A DNA stretch of 64,000 bases from Mariniplasma anaerobium (lineage in GTDB: Bacteria > Bacillota_I > Bacilli_A > Acholeplasmatales > Acholeplasmataceae), in contig NZ_AP024412.1 in NCBI RefSeq assembly GCF_016865445.1, forward strand, positions 496,001 through 560,000, given 5' to 3'. Below are positions 46,557-56,079 of this stretch, piece by piece. A program made the translations under genes and the position numbers. Numbering within the stretch: position 1 is the stretch's first letter; each line of letters begins with the position of its first letter. The notes under the pieces are model-generated. The model had not been told where the DNA came from. It made no database searches and was given only the letters and a program-made list of their open reading frames with translations.

Positions 46557-49136
46557 ATGAAATATATGACAGCTAAGGAAATTAGAGAAACATGGTTAAA
46601 CTTTTTTGCATCTAAAAAGCATAAAATCGAACAATCAGCATCTTTAATTCCACAAAATGATCCAACATTATTATGGATTAACGCTGGGGTTGCGCCACTT
46701 AAAAAGTATTTTGATGGCACAGAACAACCAACAAATCCAAGATTAACTAATGTTCAAAAGTGCATTCGTACAAACGATATTGATAATGTAGGTAAAACTG
46801 CTAGACATCATACATTTTTTGAAATGTTAGGTAATTTTTCAATTGGAGATTATTTTAAGAAAGATGCTATCACTTGGGGACTTGAACTTTTAACCGATCC
46901 AAAATGGTTTGGTTTTGATAAAGATAAATTATATATGACTTATTATCCAGATGACCTAGAAGCAAGAGATTTATGGTTATCCTTAGGTGTTGATCCATCT
47001 CATTTAATTGCTAATGCAGATAATTTTTGGGAAATAGGATCTGGACCATGTGGACCAGATACTGAAATCTTTTTTGATCGTGGAGTTTCTTATGACAAAA
47101 GAGGTACTGAATTAATTAGAGATGATATTGAAAATGAAAGATATATAGAAATATGGAATATCGTATTTTCTCAATACAACGCTAAAGAAGGTGTTGCAAG
47201 AGAAGATTATAAAGAATTACCTAATAAAAATATAGATACAGGTGCAGGTTTAGAGAGATTTGCATGTGTCTTGCAAGAAACAAAAACTAATTTTGAAACA
47301 GATTTGTTTTTACCTATTATTAACCACTTAGAAGAATTAACAGGCATAACATATGATGGACAAATGGCATTCAAAGTGATTGCAGATCATATTAAAGCAT
47401 TGGTATTTGCCATTAGTGATGGCGCTATGCTTTCTAATGAAGGTAGAGGCTATGTACTTAGAAGACTCCTTAGAAGAGCTGTTAAATATGGTAGATCACT
47501 TAATTTAACAAAACCATTTTTATATTTATTAGTTGATGATGTGATTGAAGTTATGGGTGTATTTTATGATAACTTATATGATACTAAAGATATTGTCAAA
47601 AAATTAGTTTTAAAAGAAGAAGAAAAATTTCTAGAAACAATTAGTGAAGGCGAAAAGCATCTAGTTAATGCTATAGATCAAAAAACAAAAACAATTTCAG
47701 GAAAAACAGCTTTTAAATTATATGATACCTATGGTTTTCCTATTGAATTAACATTAGAATATGCTGAGGAACAAGGAGTTAGTGTTGATACAAAAGGATT
47801 TAAAGAAGAGTTGAATTTACAAAAAGAACGTTCAAGATCTGCTCGATCAAAAATGGGTAGTATGAAATCACAAAAAGAAGCATATTTGAATTTTGATCAA
47901 CCATCAACATTCATTGGCTATACGCACCTACAATCAGAATCAAAAGTTATTAAAGTATTTGAAGACGGTATTGTACTTGATCAAACTCCATTTTATGCAA
48001 CATCAGGTGGACAGGTATGTGATCAAGGAACAATTAATGGATATCAAGTAGTTGATGTTTCTAAGTTACCGCACGGCCAATTTTTGCATAAGGTTGAAGG
48101 CGATTTTGAAGAAGGCGATGAAGTCTTAGCGATTGTTGATCAAAAGATGAGATTAAAAACGATTAGAAACCATAGTGCAGCTCATTTATTTCATCAAGCT
48201 ATTAAAGATCTATTTGGAAAGCATGCAAATCAACAAGGCTCTCAAGTGTCACCAAAGAGTTGGCGATTTGACTTTAACCATTTTGAAACTGAACCAGATA
48301 AAAAAATTATAGAAGTAGAAGATTTAGTAAAACATTATATTAAAGAAAAACCACTTGATGTAGTCATTAAAGAATTACCAATTGAAGAAGCAAGAAAAAT
48401 TGGAGCAATGGCTTTGTTTGGTGAAAAATATGGAAATATAGTTCGTGTTGTAGATATGGATTGGAGTAAAGAATTCTGTGGTGGTACACATGTATCAAAC
48501 ACTAAAGAAATCATTGATTTTGCTATAGTTTCTTATGAATCTATTGGCTCTGGTATTTATAGAATGGAAGGCGTCACAGGAAATAACTTAAAAGAACAGG
48601 TAAAAGATTTTATGGAGAATTTATTTCATGAAATTGATTTAATCACTGATAAAGCACATAAATTAAATCCAAATGTCAAACTTCCAAAAGCACCTTTACT
48701 TATAGGTAGTTATCAAGATATTATCAACTATAGAAACTATATTGAAGATCTAAAAGAATTTGTTAAGAATTTAGAAAAAGAGATTCAACTTCAAAAACAA
48801 AAAGATGTTTTATCTGATTTAGATCAATTCATTACAGATCCTTCAAACAAAAGACCTGTTATTATTGTAAAAAACATAGATAATAAGGTTCTAAAACAAC
48901 TGACTGATGCACTCTATGATAAAATAGATGCAGAAACTATTTTCATGATTAATTTAACTGATGATAAAGCAACTTACATTTGTAAAAGTAGCTTAGATAA
49001 TGCGAATATCATTATTAAACAAGCAGCTCAATTATCAAATGGATCTGGTGGAGGTAGAGGCAACATGGCTCAAGGTGGTACACAAGATCTTGACAAAGTT
49101 GAAGCCATGATTGAAAAAATAAAGGAAATGTTATGA
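46557..49136 (+). CDS. alaS: Alanyl-tRNA synthetase
   Basis: Class II synthetase, 859 residues. N-terminal catalytic domain (EIRETWLNFF; LIPQNDPTLLWINAGV; KCIRTNDIDNVG), editing domain with HSAAHLFHQAI and CGGTHV zinc ligands, and a C-terminal DHHA1 domain ending GSGGGRGNMAQGG. Shine-Dalgarno aaggagg. Followed by ruvX with an ATGA overlap, as in the Bacillus alaS neighbourhood. Confidence 0.97.
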   Translation: MKYMTAKEIRETWLNFFASKKHKIEQSASLIPQNDPTLLWINAGVAPLKKYFDGTEQPTNPRLTNVQKCIRTNDIDNVGKTARHHTFFEMLGNFSIGDYFKKDAITWGLELLTDPKWFGFDKDKLYMTYYPDDLEARDLWLSLGVDPSHLIANADNFWEIGSGPCGPDTEIFFDRGVSYDKRGTELIRDDIENERYIEIWNIVFSQYNAKEGVAREDYKELPNKNIDTGAGLERFACVLQETKTNFETDLFLPIINHLEELTGITYDGQMAFKVIADHIKALVFAISDGAMLSNEGRGYVLRRLLRRAVKYGRSLNLTKPFLYLLVDDVIEVMGVFYDNLYDTKDIVKKLVLKEEEKFLETISEGEKHLVNAIDQKTKTISGKTAFKLYDTYGFPIELTLEYAEEQGVSVDTKGFKEELNLQKERSRSARSKMGSMKSQKEAYLNFDQPSTFIGYTHLQSESKVIKVFEDGIVLDQTPFYATSGGQVCDQGTINGYQVVDVSKLPHGQFLHKVEGDFEEGDEVLAIVDQKMRLKTIRNHSAAHLFHQAIKDLFGKHANQQGSQVSPKSWRFDFNHFETEPDKKIIEVEDLVKHYIKEKPLDVVIKELPIEEARKIGAMALFGEKYGNIVRVVDMDWSKEFCGGTHVSNTKEIIDFAIVSYESIGSGIYRMEGVTGNNLKEQVKDFMENLFHEIDLITDKAHKLNPNVKLPKAPLLIGSYQDIINYRNYIEDLKEFVKNLEKEIQLQKQKDVLSDLDQFITDPSNKRPVIIVKNIDNKVLKQLTDALYDKIDAETIFMINLTDDKATYICKSSLDNANIIIKQAAQLSNGSGGGRGNMAQGGTQDLDKVEAMIEKIKEML

Positions 49137-49555
49137 AGAAATATTTAGGAATTGATTTAGGAAGTAAAACCATAGGTCTATCAATTAGTGAATCAGGTAT
49201 TATTGCCCATACATTAAAAACCGATAGATTTAAGGAAAACGAATACGAGATTGCTGCTGATTTAATATGCAAAACAATTGATGAACATAAAATCACAGAT
49301 GTTGTTTTAGGTTTTCCAAAACATATGAACAATGATATTGGTATTCGTGGTAAAATAAGTGAAGAGATGAAAACTCTAATCTTACAAAAAAGAGAAGTAA
49401 ATGTTGTCTTATGGGATGAAAGATTATCAACAAAATCTGCCCTTTCTGTGATGATAAAAGGCAATGAAAAAAGAAGTAAGCAAAAACAAAAAAAAGATGA
49501 ATTAGCAGCGGTATTTATACTGCAAAACTATTTAGATTATAAAGGAGATCATTAA
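49133..49555 (+). CDS. ruvX: RuvX/YqgF-type Holliday junction resolvase
   Basis: 140 residues with the RNase H-like start YLGIDLGSKTIGLSIS, VVLGFPKHMNN and WDERLST. The family is implicated in pre-16S rRNA 5' end processing and in resolving recombination junctions. Overlaps alaS by 4 bases; the yrzB-like gene follows after 1 base. Confidence 0.93.
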   Translation: MKKYLGIDLGSKTIGLSISESGIIAHTLKTDRFKENEYEIAADLICKTIDEHKITDVVLGFPKHMNNDIGIRGKISEEMKTLILQKREVNVVLWDERLSTKSALSVMIKGNEKRSKQKQKKDELAAVFILQNYLDYKGDH

Positions 49556-49556
49556 A

Positions 49557-49823
49557 ATGGATGATAACAAATTAACACTTGTAGGCGAAGATGGAAATGA
49601 AACAGAATGTGAGATTATATTAACTCACGAACACAACGGGAAAAAATATGTGATTTTTGAATTCGTTGATTCAGAAGAAATATCTGCAGCACAATATGTA
49701 CCAGATGATAAAGATGAAGCAGAAGGTACATTTTTGGACATCGAAACGGATGAAGAATGGGAAATGCTTGATGAAGTATTAGAAAAATTCTTTGACGAAA
49801 TAGAGGCAGAAGAAAACGCATAA
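49557..49823 (+). CDS. DUF1292 family protein (YrzB-like)
   Basis: 88 residues, strongly acidic, with the DUF1292 pattern LVGEDGNETECEIILTHEHN...KYVIF and EEWEMLDEVLEKF. Function unknown. Position after ruvX matches yrzB in Bacillus. In Bacillus the cell-wall gene mltG (yrrL) follows; here the methyltransferase starts at the last base of this gene. Confidence 0.88.
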   Translation: MDDNKLTLVGEDGNETECEIILTHEHNGKKYVIFEFVDSEEISAAQYVPDDKDEAEGTFLDIETDEEWEMLDEVLEKFFDEIEAEENA

Positions 49824-50383
49824 TGCTTAAAGATTTAAAACAATATGCAAAAGACCATGTCATACCCATTATTTGTGATGATGGGCTTTTGTTTTTAAAA
49901 GATGTCATAAAAAAGCACCATATAAAAGATGTTCTAGAAATTGGTACTGCTATAGGTTATAGTGCCATTTTTATGGCTGAACAAGGCTGTAATGTCTTAA
50001 CTTTTGAGAGAAACGATAAAATGGTTGAGCAAGCAAATAAGAATATTAAGCCTTATGATAAACAAATTAAGATTATACATCAAGATGCACTTTTATTTGA
50101 TCAAGAACTTGGTGATTTTGATATGATATTTATTGATGCAGCTAAAGCACAATATCAAAAGTTTTTTAACAAATTTGTACCATATCTAAAAAAAGATGGC
50201 ATTGTTGTTTGTGATAATCTTGATTTTCATCATCTTGATCCATCTCTAGTTAATAGAAATACAAGACAATTGATTAGAAAAATAAATGAATTTAAGGTAT
50301 TCTTAGAACAACATCATGATTATGAAACAACATTTTTTGATATTGGTGATGGCATGAGCATCACTAAGAAAGTGACTGATTAG
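49823..50383 (+). CDS. trmR: tRNA 5-hydroxyuridine methyltransferase TrmR (YrrM)
   Basis: An O-methyltransferase of the YrrM family, 186 residues. SAM motif VLEIGTAIGYSAIFMAEQG, metal-binding FIDAAKAQY and VVCDNLDFH. In Bacillus TrmR converts ho5U34 to mo5U34 in tRNAs. Assignment is supported by the two U32-family genes directly downstream, which make the hydroxyl precursor. One-base overlap with the preceding gene. Confidence 0.88.
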   Translation: MLKDLKQYAKDHVIPIICDDGLLFLKDVIKKHHIKDVLEIGTAIGYSAIFMAEQGCNVLTFERNDKMVEQANKNIKPYDKQIKIIHQDALLFDQELGDFDMIFIDAAKAQYQKFFNKFVPYLKKDGIVVCDNLDFHHLDPSLVNRNTRQLIRKINEFKVFLEQHHDYETTFFDIGDGMSITKKVTD

Positions 50384-51265
50384 ATGAAATTACTTATAAC
50401 TTTATATGATATCAAAAACATGAAGAGTTTATCTCATACAACAGATGGATTTATTATCGGAAATGAAAAGTTTGCAGCTAGATTAACACACTCTTTTAAC
50501 ACAGAAGAGATTAATCAAGCAATTATGAACGCAAGCCAATTAAACAAAGAGATATTCTTACAAGCAAATCAAATGCTAGATGATAATCTATTAGATGAAT
50601 TTAGTGTTTTTTTAGATAGCATAGATACTAAAGGAATAACTGGTATTATCGTTACTGATATTGGTTCAGTTATGAGATTGAAAACTAAAGGATTGATAGA
50701 TAAAGCAATTTATAATCCAGAAACTTTACTAACCAACAAATATGATTTTAATTTCTTAAAAAAAGAAGGTATTTTAGGAGCTTATATAGCAAAAGAAATT
50801 ACTTTAGAAGATGTTTTAGAAATATCAGAACATAAAGAAATTAAATTATTCATGGTAGGTCACGGTCATTTAAATATGTTTTACTCAAAAAGACAATTAA
50901 TTCATAATTTCATGGATTATCAACATCTTAATAACATATATCATAATAAACAAAATATGAAAATCATTGAAGAACAAAGACCAGAGGAACCCTATCCAAT
51001 TTTAGAAGATATGGCGGGAACTCATGTTTTTAGATCTCAAGTATTTTCATCGCTTGATTATCTTGATACATTGAATAGTCACATAGATTATTTAGTCATT
51101 GATACGATATTTAAAGATGATTTATACGCAAAAAAAATATTAGAATTATATAAACATCGCACCTACGATCAAAAAAGAATTGAAGATATAAAAGCTTTAT
51201 ATAAAGAAAACTGGGATTCAGGATTTTTCTATAAAAAGACTGTATATAAAACAAGGGAGTCTTAA
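50384..51265 (+). CDS. trhP1: tRNA hydroxylation protein TrhP1 (YrrN), U32 family
   Basis: 293 residues, a divergent peptidase U32-like TIM barrel (GIIVTDIGSVMRLK; KLFMVGHGHLNMFYSKRQLI). It matches the short yrrN-type partner of the longer U32 protein downstream. The pair carries out prephenate-dependent hydroxylation of tRNA U34 in Bacillus. No gap to trmR. Confidence 0.8.
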   Translation: MKLLITLYDIKNMKSLSHTTDGFIIGNEKFAARLTHSFNTEEINQAIMNASQLNKEIFLQANQMLDDNLLDEFSVFLDSIDTKGITGIIVTDIGSVMRLKTKGLIDKAIYNPETLLTNKYDFNFLKKEGILGAYIAKEITLEDVLEISEHKEIKLFMVGHGHLNMFYSKRQLIHNFMDYQHLNNIYHNKQNMKIIEEQRPEEPYPILEDMAGTHVFRSQVFSSLDYLDTLNSHIDYLVIDTIFKDDLYAKKILELYKHRTYDQKRIEDIKALYKENWDSGFFYKKTVYKTRES

Positions 51266-51266
51266 T

Positions 51267-52448
51267 ATGGTTGAACTATTAGCTCCAGCTGGAGATTTAG
51301 AAAAATTAAAGATTGCTTTGTTGTATGGTGCTGATGCAGTGTTTATTGGCGGCGTTGATTTTTCATTGCGTGCACGCGCATCTAATTTCGAAATTAAAGA
51401 TATTAAAGAAGCGTGTGATTTTGCTCACCAAAGAGGAAAAAAAGTTTATATAACTACAAATATTATCCCTCATAACGAGGATTTAATAGGTGTATTAGAA
51501 TACTTGAAAGATTTAGAATCAGTTAAGGTAGATGCGATTATATCTGCATCACCATATATTATTGATCAAGCTTTAGAACATACGAATTTAGAAGTCCATT
51601 TATCAACACAACAATCTGCTTACAACACAGAGTCAGTTAATTATTGGTTTCATAAAGGTGTTAAAAGAGTTGTTCTTGCAAGAGAATTAGCAAAAGATCA
51701 AATCAAATCTTTAACAGCTAAAACAAAAGCAGATGTTGAAGTTTTTATACATGGTGGTATGTGTATGAGCTTTTCTGGAAGATGCTCTTTGTCTGATAAC
51801 ATGACAGATAGAGATGCAAACCGTGGAGGTTGTGCGCACTCATGCAGATGGAATTATGAGTTGGTAGAAAATGATAAAAAAGTTAGTGATGAAATGTTTT
51901 CAATGTCAAGTAAGGATTTAGAAGCTTTAGAACAAATTCCATTTTTAATAGATGCAAATGTTTCATCGTTAAAAATAGAAGGACGTATGAAATCTCTTCA
52001 TTATATCGCAACGGTAGTATCAACATATCGTCAATTAATAGATACTTATGAAAAAGAGAAAAGCATAGTTGATTTTGCACCTTATTATGTAGATTTAATG
52101 AAGGCAGAAAATAGATTAACATCCCATGGATATCTTGAAGGTTTGCCTGGTGTAGATGAACAATTATTTAATCATAGAAGTGAAAAACCATCTCAACTTT
52201 TTATAGGTCTTGGTATCGACTATGATCATACAAATAAGATTGCGACCATTGAACAAAGAAATCATTTTAAAATTGGTTCGCATATAGAAGTTTTTAATCC
52301 AAGTGGAAAAAAATTCGAGTTTATTTTAGAAGAAATGTATGATGATCTAGATCAACCTTTAGATACTGCAAGACATCCTAAACAAATACTTAAGATTAAA
52401 GTTGATCAAGAAATTGAACCCTATGCAATGATTAGAAGAGCCGTATGA
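51267..52448 (+). CDS. trhP2: tRNA hydroxylation protein TrhP2 (YrrO), peptidase U32 family
   Basis: 393 residues with the U32 signature: VELLAPAGDLEKLK at the start and, in the core, EVFIHGGMCMSFSGRCSLSDNM followed by NRGGCAHSCRW, whose cysteines probably bind an Fe-S cluster. The C-terminal beta-barrel is typical of the long form. It acts with TrhP1 to hydroxylate U34 of tRNAs before methylation by TrmR. Confidence 0.9.
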   Translation: MVELLAPAGDLEKLKIALLYGADAVFIGGVDFSLRARASNFEIKDIKEACDFAHQRGKKVYITTNIIPHNEDLIGVLEYLKDLESVKVDAIISASPYIIDQALEHTNLEVHLSTQQSAYNTESVNYWFHKGVKRVVLARELAKDQIKSLTAKTKADVEVFIHGGMCMSFSGRCSLSDNMTDRDANRGGCAHSCRWNYELVENDKKVSDEMFSMSSKDLEALEQIPFLIDANVSSLKIEGRMKSLHYIATVVSTYRQLIDTYEKEKSIVDFAPYYVDLMKAENRLTSHGYLEGLPGVDEQLFNHRSEKPSQLFIGLGIDYDHTNKIATIEQRNHFKIGSHIEVFNPSGKKFEFILEEMYDDLDQPLDTARHPKQILKIKVDQEIEPYAMIRRAV

Positions 52449-53104
52449 ATCAAATAGAAAAAAACGGGAAAATTCTACCCTATCATATACAAAGAAAAAA
52501 AATTAAAAACGTCTATTTTAGAATTAAAGAAGATTATGTTTATATTACCGCAAATAAACATGTAAGTGAAAAAAACATCGTAAAACTCATTGAAACTAAA
52601 TTTGATGTTTTATATCAAAGACTTCAAAAAAAAGAGTTTATTAAAGATGATGAAATTAGAATATGGGGTAAATTGTATCATTTGCATATAGTACCAGGAA
52701 GATTTAGATATGAAATCATTGAAGATACTCTATATTGCCAAACCAATGAAATAGACATTCAAAAATTAAGAAAAAGAATCTATCTAAAAGAAATTATATT
52801 AATGACAGATCAATTAAAAAATAATGTCAATGATACACTTCATAAAGTAGGAATACAGGCTTTGCCTTATAAATATAAATACTTAAAATCTAAATATGGA
52901 AGTTATCATAGAAAGCATCTAGAAATCACATTAAATACATTTCTAGCAACATTAGATCCCATATATTTAGAATATGTCGTTTATCATGAATATGCACATC
53001 ATAAAGTGTTTAATCATTCAAAAGCATTTTATCAAGTTCTTGATGAAATGATGTTAAATCACAAAGTTATTCAAAAACGCTTAAAAAAAATGGAAATAAT
53101 GTAA
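52445..53104 (+). CDS. YgjP-like metalloprotein (DUF45, SprT-type fold)
   Basis: 219 residues with the zinc motif HEYAHH (His181, Glu182, His185) followed by NHSKAFYQVLDEMM, the DUF45/YgjP arrangement. Family members are called metal-dependent hydrolases; activity here is unproven. It overlaps trhP2 by 4 bases and occupies the place where udk lies in Bacillus. Confidence 0.85.
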   Translation: MNQIEKNGKILPYHIQRKKIKNVYFRIKEDYVYITANKHVSEKNIVKLIETKFDVLYQRLQKKEFIKDDEIRIWGKLYHLHIVPGRFRYEIIEDTLYCQTNEIDIQKLRKRIYLKEIILMTDQLKNNVNDTLHKVGIQALPYKYKYLKSKYGSYHRKHLEITLNTFLATLDPIYLEYVVYHEYAHHKVFNHSKAFYQVLDEMMLNHKVIQKRLKKMEIM

Positions 53105-53113
53105 AAAATAAGG

Positions 53114-53119
53114 TATAAT
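53114..53119 (+). promoter_or_regulatory. -10 element of greA
   Basis: TATAAT 26 bases before the greA ATG; the gene has the strong Shine-Dalgarno aaggagga. No clear -35. Confidence 0.6.
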
Positions 53120-53145
53120 AGATAAGGAATTTAAGGAGGAATAAA

Positions 53146-53655
53146 ATGGCTGTAAAACAACAACAATTTCAATTAACCCAAGAGGGTGTTGATAAACTAA
53201 AAAGCGAGTTACAATTTCTAAAAGAAGTCAAACGACCTGAAAATATAGAATCATTAAAAGAAGCAAGAGCACAAGGTGACTTATCTGAAAATGCAGATTA
53301 TGATGCTGCAAGAAATGAACAAGCTAGAATAGAATCAAGAATTCAAGAAATCGAAACAATCGTTAAAAATGTTAAGCTAATTAGAAAAACTGCTGAAGAT
53401 AAAATTAATATTGGTAAATCAGTAAAAGTTTTATTTGTTGATCGTAATGAAGAAAAAACATTTGATTTAGTAGGTAGCTTAGAAGTAGATCCTTTGGTTA
53501 ATAAAATATCAGTAGAATCTGCAATTGGAAAAGCATTATTAGACTTTGCTCGTAAAAAAGAAGAAAGCGAAGATAAGAATGTAATTGGTAGCACGATTAC
53601 TGTAAAAACTGAAACTGGAAAAATATTCGACATTAAAATATTGGAAATTAGTTAA
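53146..53655 (+). CDS. greA: Transcription elongation factor GreA
   Basis: Rescues backtracked RNA polymerase by stimulating transcript cleavage. 169 residues: N-terminal coiled coil (LTQEGVDKLKSELQFLKEVKRPE) with the acidic tip LSENADYDAARNEQ, then the FKBP-like C-terminal domain. The last residues are slightly divergent from the usual EIL end. Shares one base with the yqeG start. Confidence 0.95.
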   Translation: MAVKQQQFQLTQEGVDKLKSELQFLKEVKRPENIESLKEARAQGDLSENADYDAARNEQARIESRIQEIETIVKNVKLIRKTAEDKINIGKSVKVLFVDRNEEKTFDLVGSLEVDPLVNKISVESAIGKALLDFARKKEESEDKNVIGSTITVKTETGKIFDIKILEIS

Positions 53656-54203
53656 TGAGTCTATATCAAAAATGTATTCCGGATTTTTATTATCAATCCA
53701 TTTTTGAAATTCCATATCAAACATTAAAGGAACAAGGGATTTCTACCTTGTTTTTTGACTTAGATAATACAATCATTGGTTATGATGAAGAGATATTATC
53801 TAAAGAACAAATTGATTTAATTAATGAGTTATTAAAATCATTTAAAGTCGTTATTTTATCTAATAGTGGTAAAAAAAGAGTTTCAAAAGCGTTAAGTAAC
53901 ACTGACTTTGATTATGTTTATCATGCTGTTAAACCGTTTAAATTTGGATTTAAAAAAGCATTGAAAATAAGCCAATCAAAAATCGATGAAGTTATGGTTA
54001 TAGGTGATCAGATGATGACCGATATCTTTGGTGCACATCGCACCAAAATTAAAGCGTCTTTAATTAGAAGCGTTAAAAGAAAATCAGATCGCAAGATTAC
54101 TCAGTTTAATAGAAAAATCGAGAAATTCATATTAAAAAGAATACAAAAGAAATACCCTAAACTTTATCAAAGCAGGTTAGAACAATATGTCAGTGACCAT
54201 TAA
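53655..54203 (+). CDS. yqeG: YqeG family HAD phosphatase
   Basis: 182 residues. HAD motif I FFDLDNTI (Asp35, Asp37), motif II VILSNSG, motif III KPFKFGFKKAL, motif IV VIGDQMMTDI. Related to mitochondrial PGP phosphatase GEP4, so a phosphatidylglycerol phosphate phosphatase role is possible. First of the yqeG-yqeH-yqeK-rsfS cluster; overlaps yqeH by 17 bases. Confidence 0.93.
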   Translation: MSLYQKCIPDFYYQSIFEIPYQTLKEQGISTLFFDLDNTIIGYDEEILSKEQIDLINELLKSFKVVILSNSGKKRVSKALSNTDFDYVYHAVKPFKFGFKKALKISQSKIDEVMVIGDQMMTDIFGAHRTKIKASLIRSVKRKSDRKITQFNRKIEKFILKRIQKKYPKLYQSRLEQYVSDH

Positions 54204-55212
54204 ATGTAAAGGATGTGGAGCAACACTCCAAACAAAAGATGTTCAAAAAGTTGGATATGCACTAACTCTTGATCATGATTACTGCCAAGCATGTTATAAA
54301 CTGCTTCATTACGGTGATGTTCATGAACATTTTCATCCAGAAGATCTTCCTAAATTAAGCCAAGATGCAGTTGTCTTTATGGTTAGTTCGGTTCTACATT
54401 TAGATATGCTTTTTACATATCCAGTATACAGATATGAACCAAATCTAAAATATGTTTATCTAATTAATCAAATAGATTTACTACCAGAAAGTACAAATCT
54501 AGATGAAATGTTAAAAAATATGATCATAAGAGCAAAACAAATGCGCATACCTTACCACGATATCATCATGATGTCTGCTAAAAACCCTTATGATATTAAA
54601 AATCTTGAGGTTTATATGCAAAACTTTTCAGAGAAGAACTTATATTTAATTGGTGTTCAAAATTCTGGGAAGACCACAATATTCAAAGCATTAACCAAAG
54701 ATACACATGCACTAGCGTTTTCTAAAGCAGGGTTAACTCAAGAAGCATTAATTAAAAATATAGGTAAACGTCAAATATATGATATGCCTGGATTATATCA
54801 AAAAGGGTATGTCCATCAATTTCTACCTTATCAAATATATAAAAGACTGATTCCTCAAGAAACCATTAAACCAAAAATATATCAACTTAAAAAAGATCAA
54901 ACACTTTTTTTAGAAGGACTTGTATCCATAAGTGTTTCTAATGACAAACAAACAGTTGTATTATATGTTAAAAATAGTTTGAATGTTCATAAAACAAATA
55001 TTACAAAAATAGAAAACTTATTAAAAGAAAAAGAAAATAATTTTGATATTTATGTAGATGATTACGAAGAAAAAAACTTTAAAATTACAGATACTAAAAT
55101 GCAATTAACGTTCGCAGATATCGGATTTATGCATATCCAAGGACCAAATACCATCAAGGTTACTTATCCTAAAGGCATGCATATTAGTTTATCGGAGGCA
55201 CTATTTAAATGA
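54187..55212 (+). CDS. yqeH: Ribosome biogenesis GTPase YqeH
   Basis: A circularly permuted GTPase for 30S assembly. N-terminal zinc finger (CKGCGATLQ...YCQACY), then G4-like NQID (normally NKxD), G1 GVQNSGKTT, and G3 DMPG, followed by a C-terminal RNA-binding domain. 341 residues. The G4 change from NKxD to NQID is a mild departure. Overlaps yqeG and yqeK. Confidence 0.93.
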   Translation: MSVTIKCKGCGATLQTKDVQKVGYALTLDHDYCQACYKLLHYGDVHEHFHPEDLPKLSQDAVVFMVSSVLHLDMLFTYPVYRYEPNLKYVYLINQIDLLPESTNLDEMLKNMIIRAKQMRIPYHDIIMMSAKNPYDIKNLEVYMQNFSEKNLYLIGVQNSGKTTIFKALTKDTHALAFSKAGLTQEALIKNIGKRQIYDMPGLYQKGYVHQFLPYQIYKRLIPQETIKPKIYQLKKDQTLFLEGLVSISVSNDKQTVVLYVKNSLNVHKTNITKIENLLKEKENNFDIYVDDYEEKNFKITDTKMQLTFADIGFMHIQGPNTIKVTYPKGMHISLSEALFK

Positions 55213-55781
55213 TCAATGAAGTAAGAAGAAAAGTTGAAGCAAAATTAAAAAATGATCCAGAGAGATTAAATCATGTCATTGGCGTCTATGAGACATCTTT
55301 GAAACTCGCAAAAATCTATAAAGTAGATGAAAACTATGTCGCAATTGCCAGTTTATATCATGACTATACAAAAAACGATAGCATAGAAGATCAAATTAAA
55401 TTATTAAATCAAGAAGACATAAAAAAATATAAAGACTATCCTGTTATATATCATGCGCTAAGTGCTGCAAAGCAATTAGAAAAAGATTTTAGTGTTAAAA
55501 ATGAAGATATACTAAACTCAATAAAATCTCATGTATGGGGAAGAGCATTTATGTCAATTTATGAGAAGATCGTATTTGTTTCAGATTACTGTGAACCAAA
55601 TAGAGTGTTCATAGATACAACTAGCTTATATGCACTTGCAGTTAAAGATATCGATTTAGCAGTATTAAAGTCTATGGAACTCACATTAAATTATTTAAAA
55701 AGACAAGGCTTAAAGCCAAGCAAAGAACAAATAGAAGCTTACACGTATTACATGGAGGTAAATAGTGAAAAAGTTAAATAA
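55209..55781 (+). CDS. yqeK: YqeK-type HD-domain dinucleoside tetraphosphatase
   Basis: 190 residues with HD motifs: His in LNHVIGVYETS, HD in SLYHDYTK, and a further Asp in VSDYCEP. In Bacillus YqeK cleaves Ap4A symmetrically. In most Firmicutes nadD comes directly before yqeK; here it is absent from the cluster. Confidence 0.92.
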   Translation: MINEVRRKVEAKLKNDPERLNHVIGVYETSLKLAKIYKVDENYVAIASLYHDYTKNDSIEDQIKLLNQEDIKKYKDYPVIYHALSAAKQLEKDFSVKNEDILNSIKSHVWGRAFMSIYEKIVFVSDYCEPNRVFIDTTSLYALAVKDIDLAVLKSMELTLNYLKRQGLKPSKEQIEAYTYYMEVNSEKVK

Positions 55782-56079
55782 AATAGTAGAAGCATTAGAA
55801 AATTTAAAAGTTAAAGATTTAGCGGTATATGATTTTGAAAAAACATCACCGTTTTATGATTATTTTGTTATATGTACAACAAATGAACGTCAAGGCTCAG
55901 CAGCAATCAATCACTTAAAGAAAGCATTAGAAGCTGAAGAGATTAGACATATCGAAGGTAAAGGTGGATCATGGGTTCTAATTGATTGTCATGAAGTCAT
56001 TGTTCATTTATTTACTGAAGAAGATCGTCAGTATTATGCATTTGATAAACGCTTAATGGATGTCAAAAGGGTTAAATAA
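55765..56079 (+). CDS. rsfS: Ribosome silencing factor RsfS
   Basis: 104 residues of the RsfS/YbeB/Iojap family, which binds uL14 and keeps subunits apart in starvation. Motifs: DLAVYDFEKTSPFYDYFVICTT, EGKGGSWVLIDCHEVIVHLF. Overlaps yqeK by 17 bases and shares one base with the next start. Confidence 0.95.
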   Translation: MKKLNKIVEALENLKVKDLAVYDFEKTSPFYDYFVICTTNERQGSAAINHLKKALEAEEIRHIEGKGGSWVLIDCHEVIVHLFTEEDRQYYAFDKRLMDVKRVK

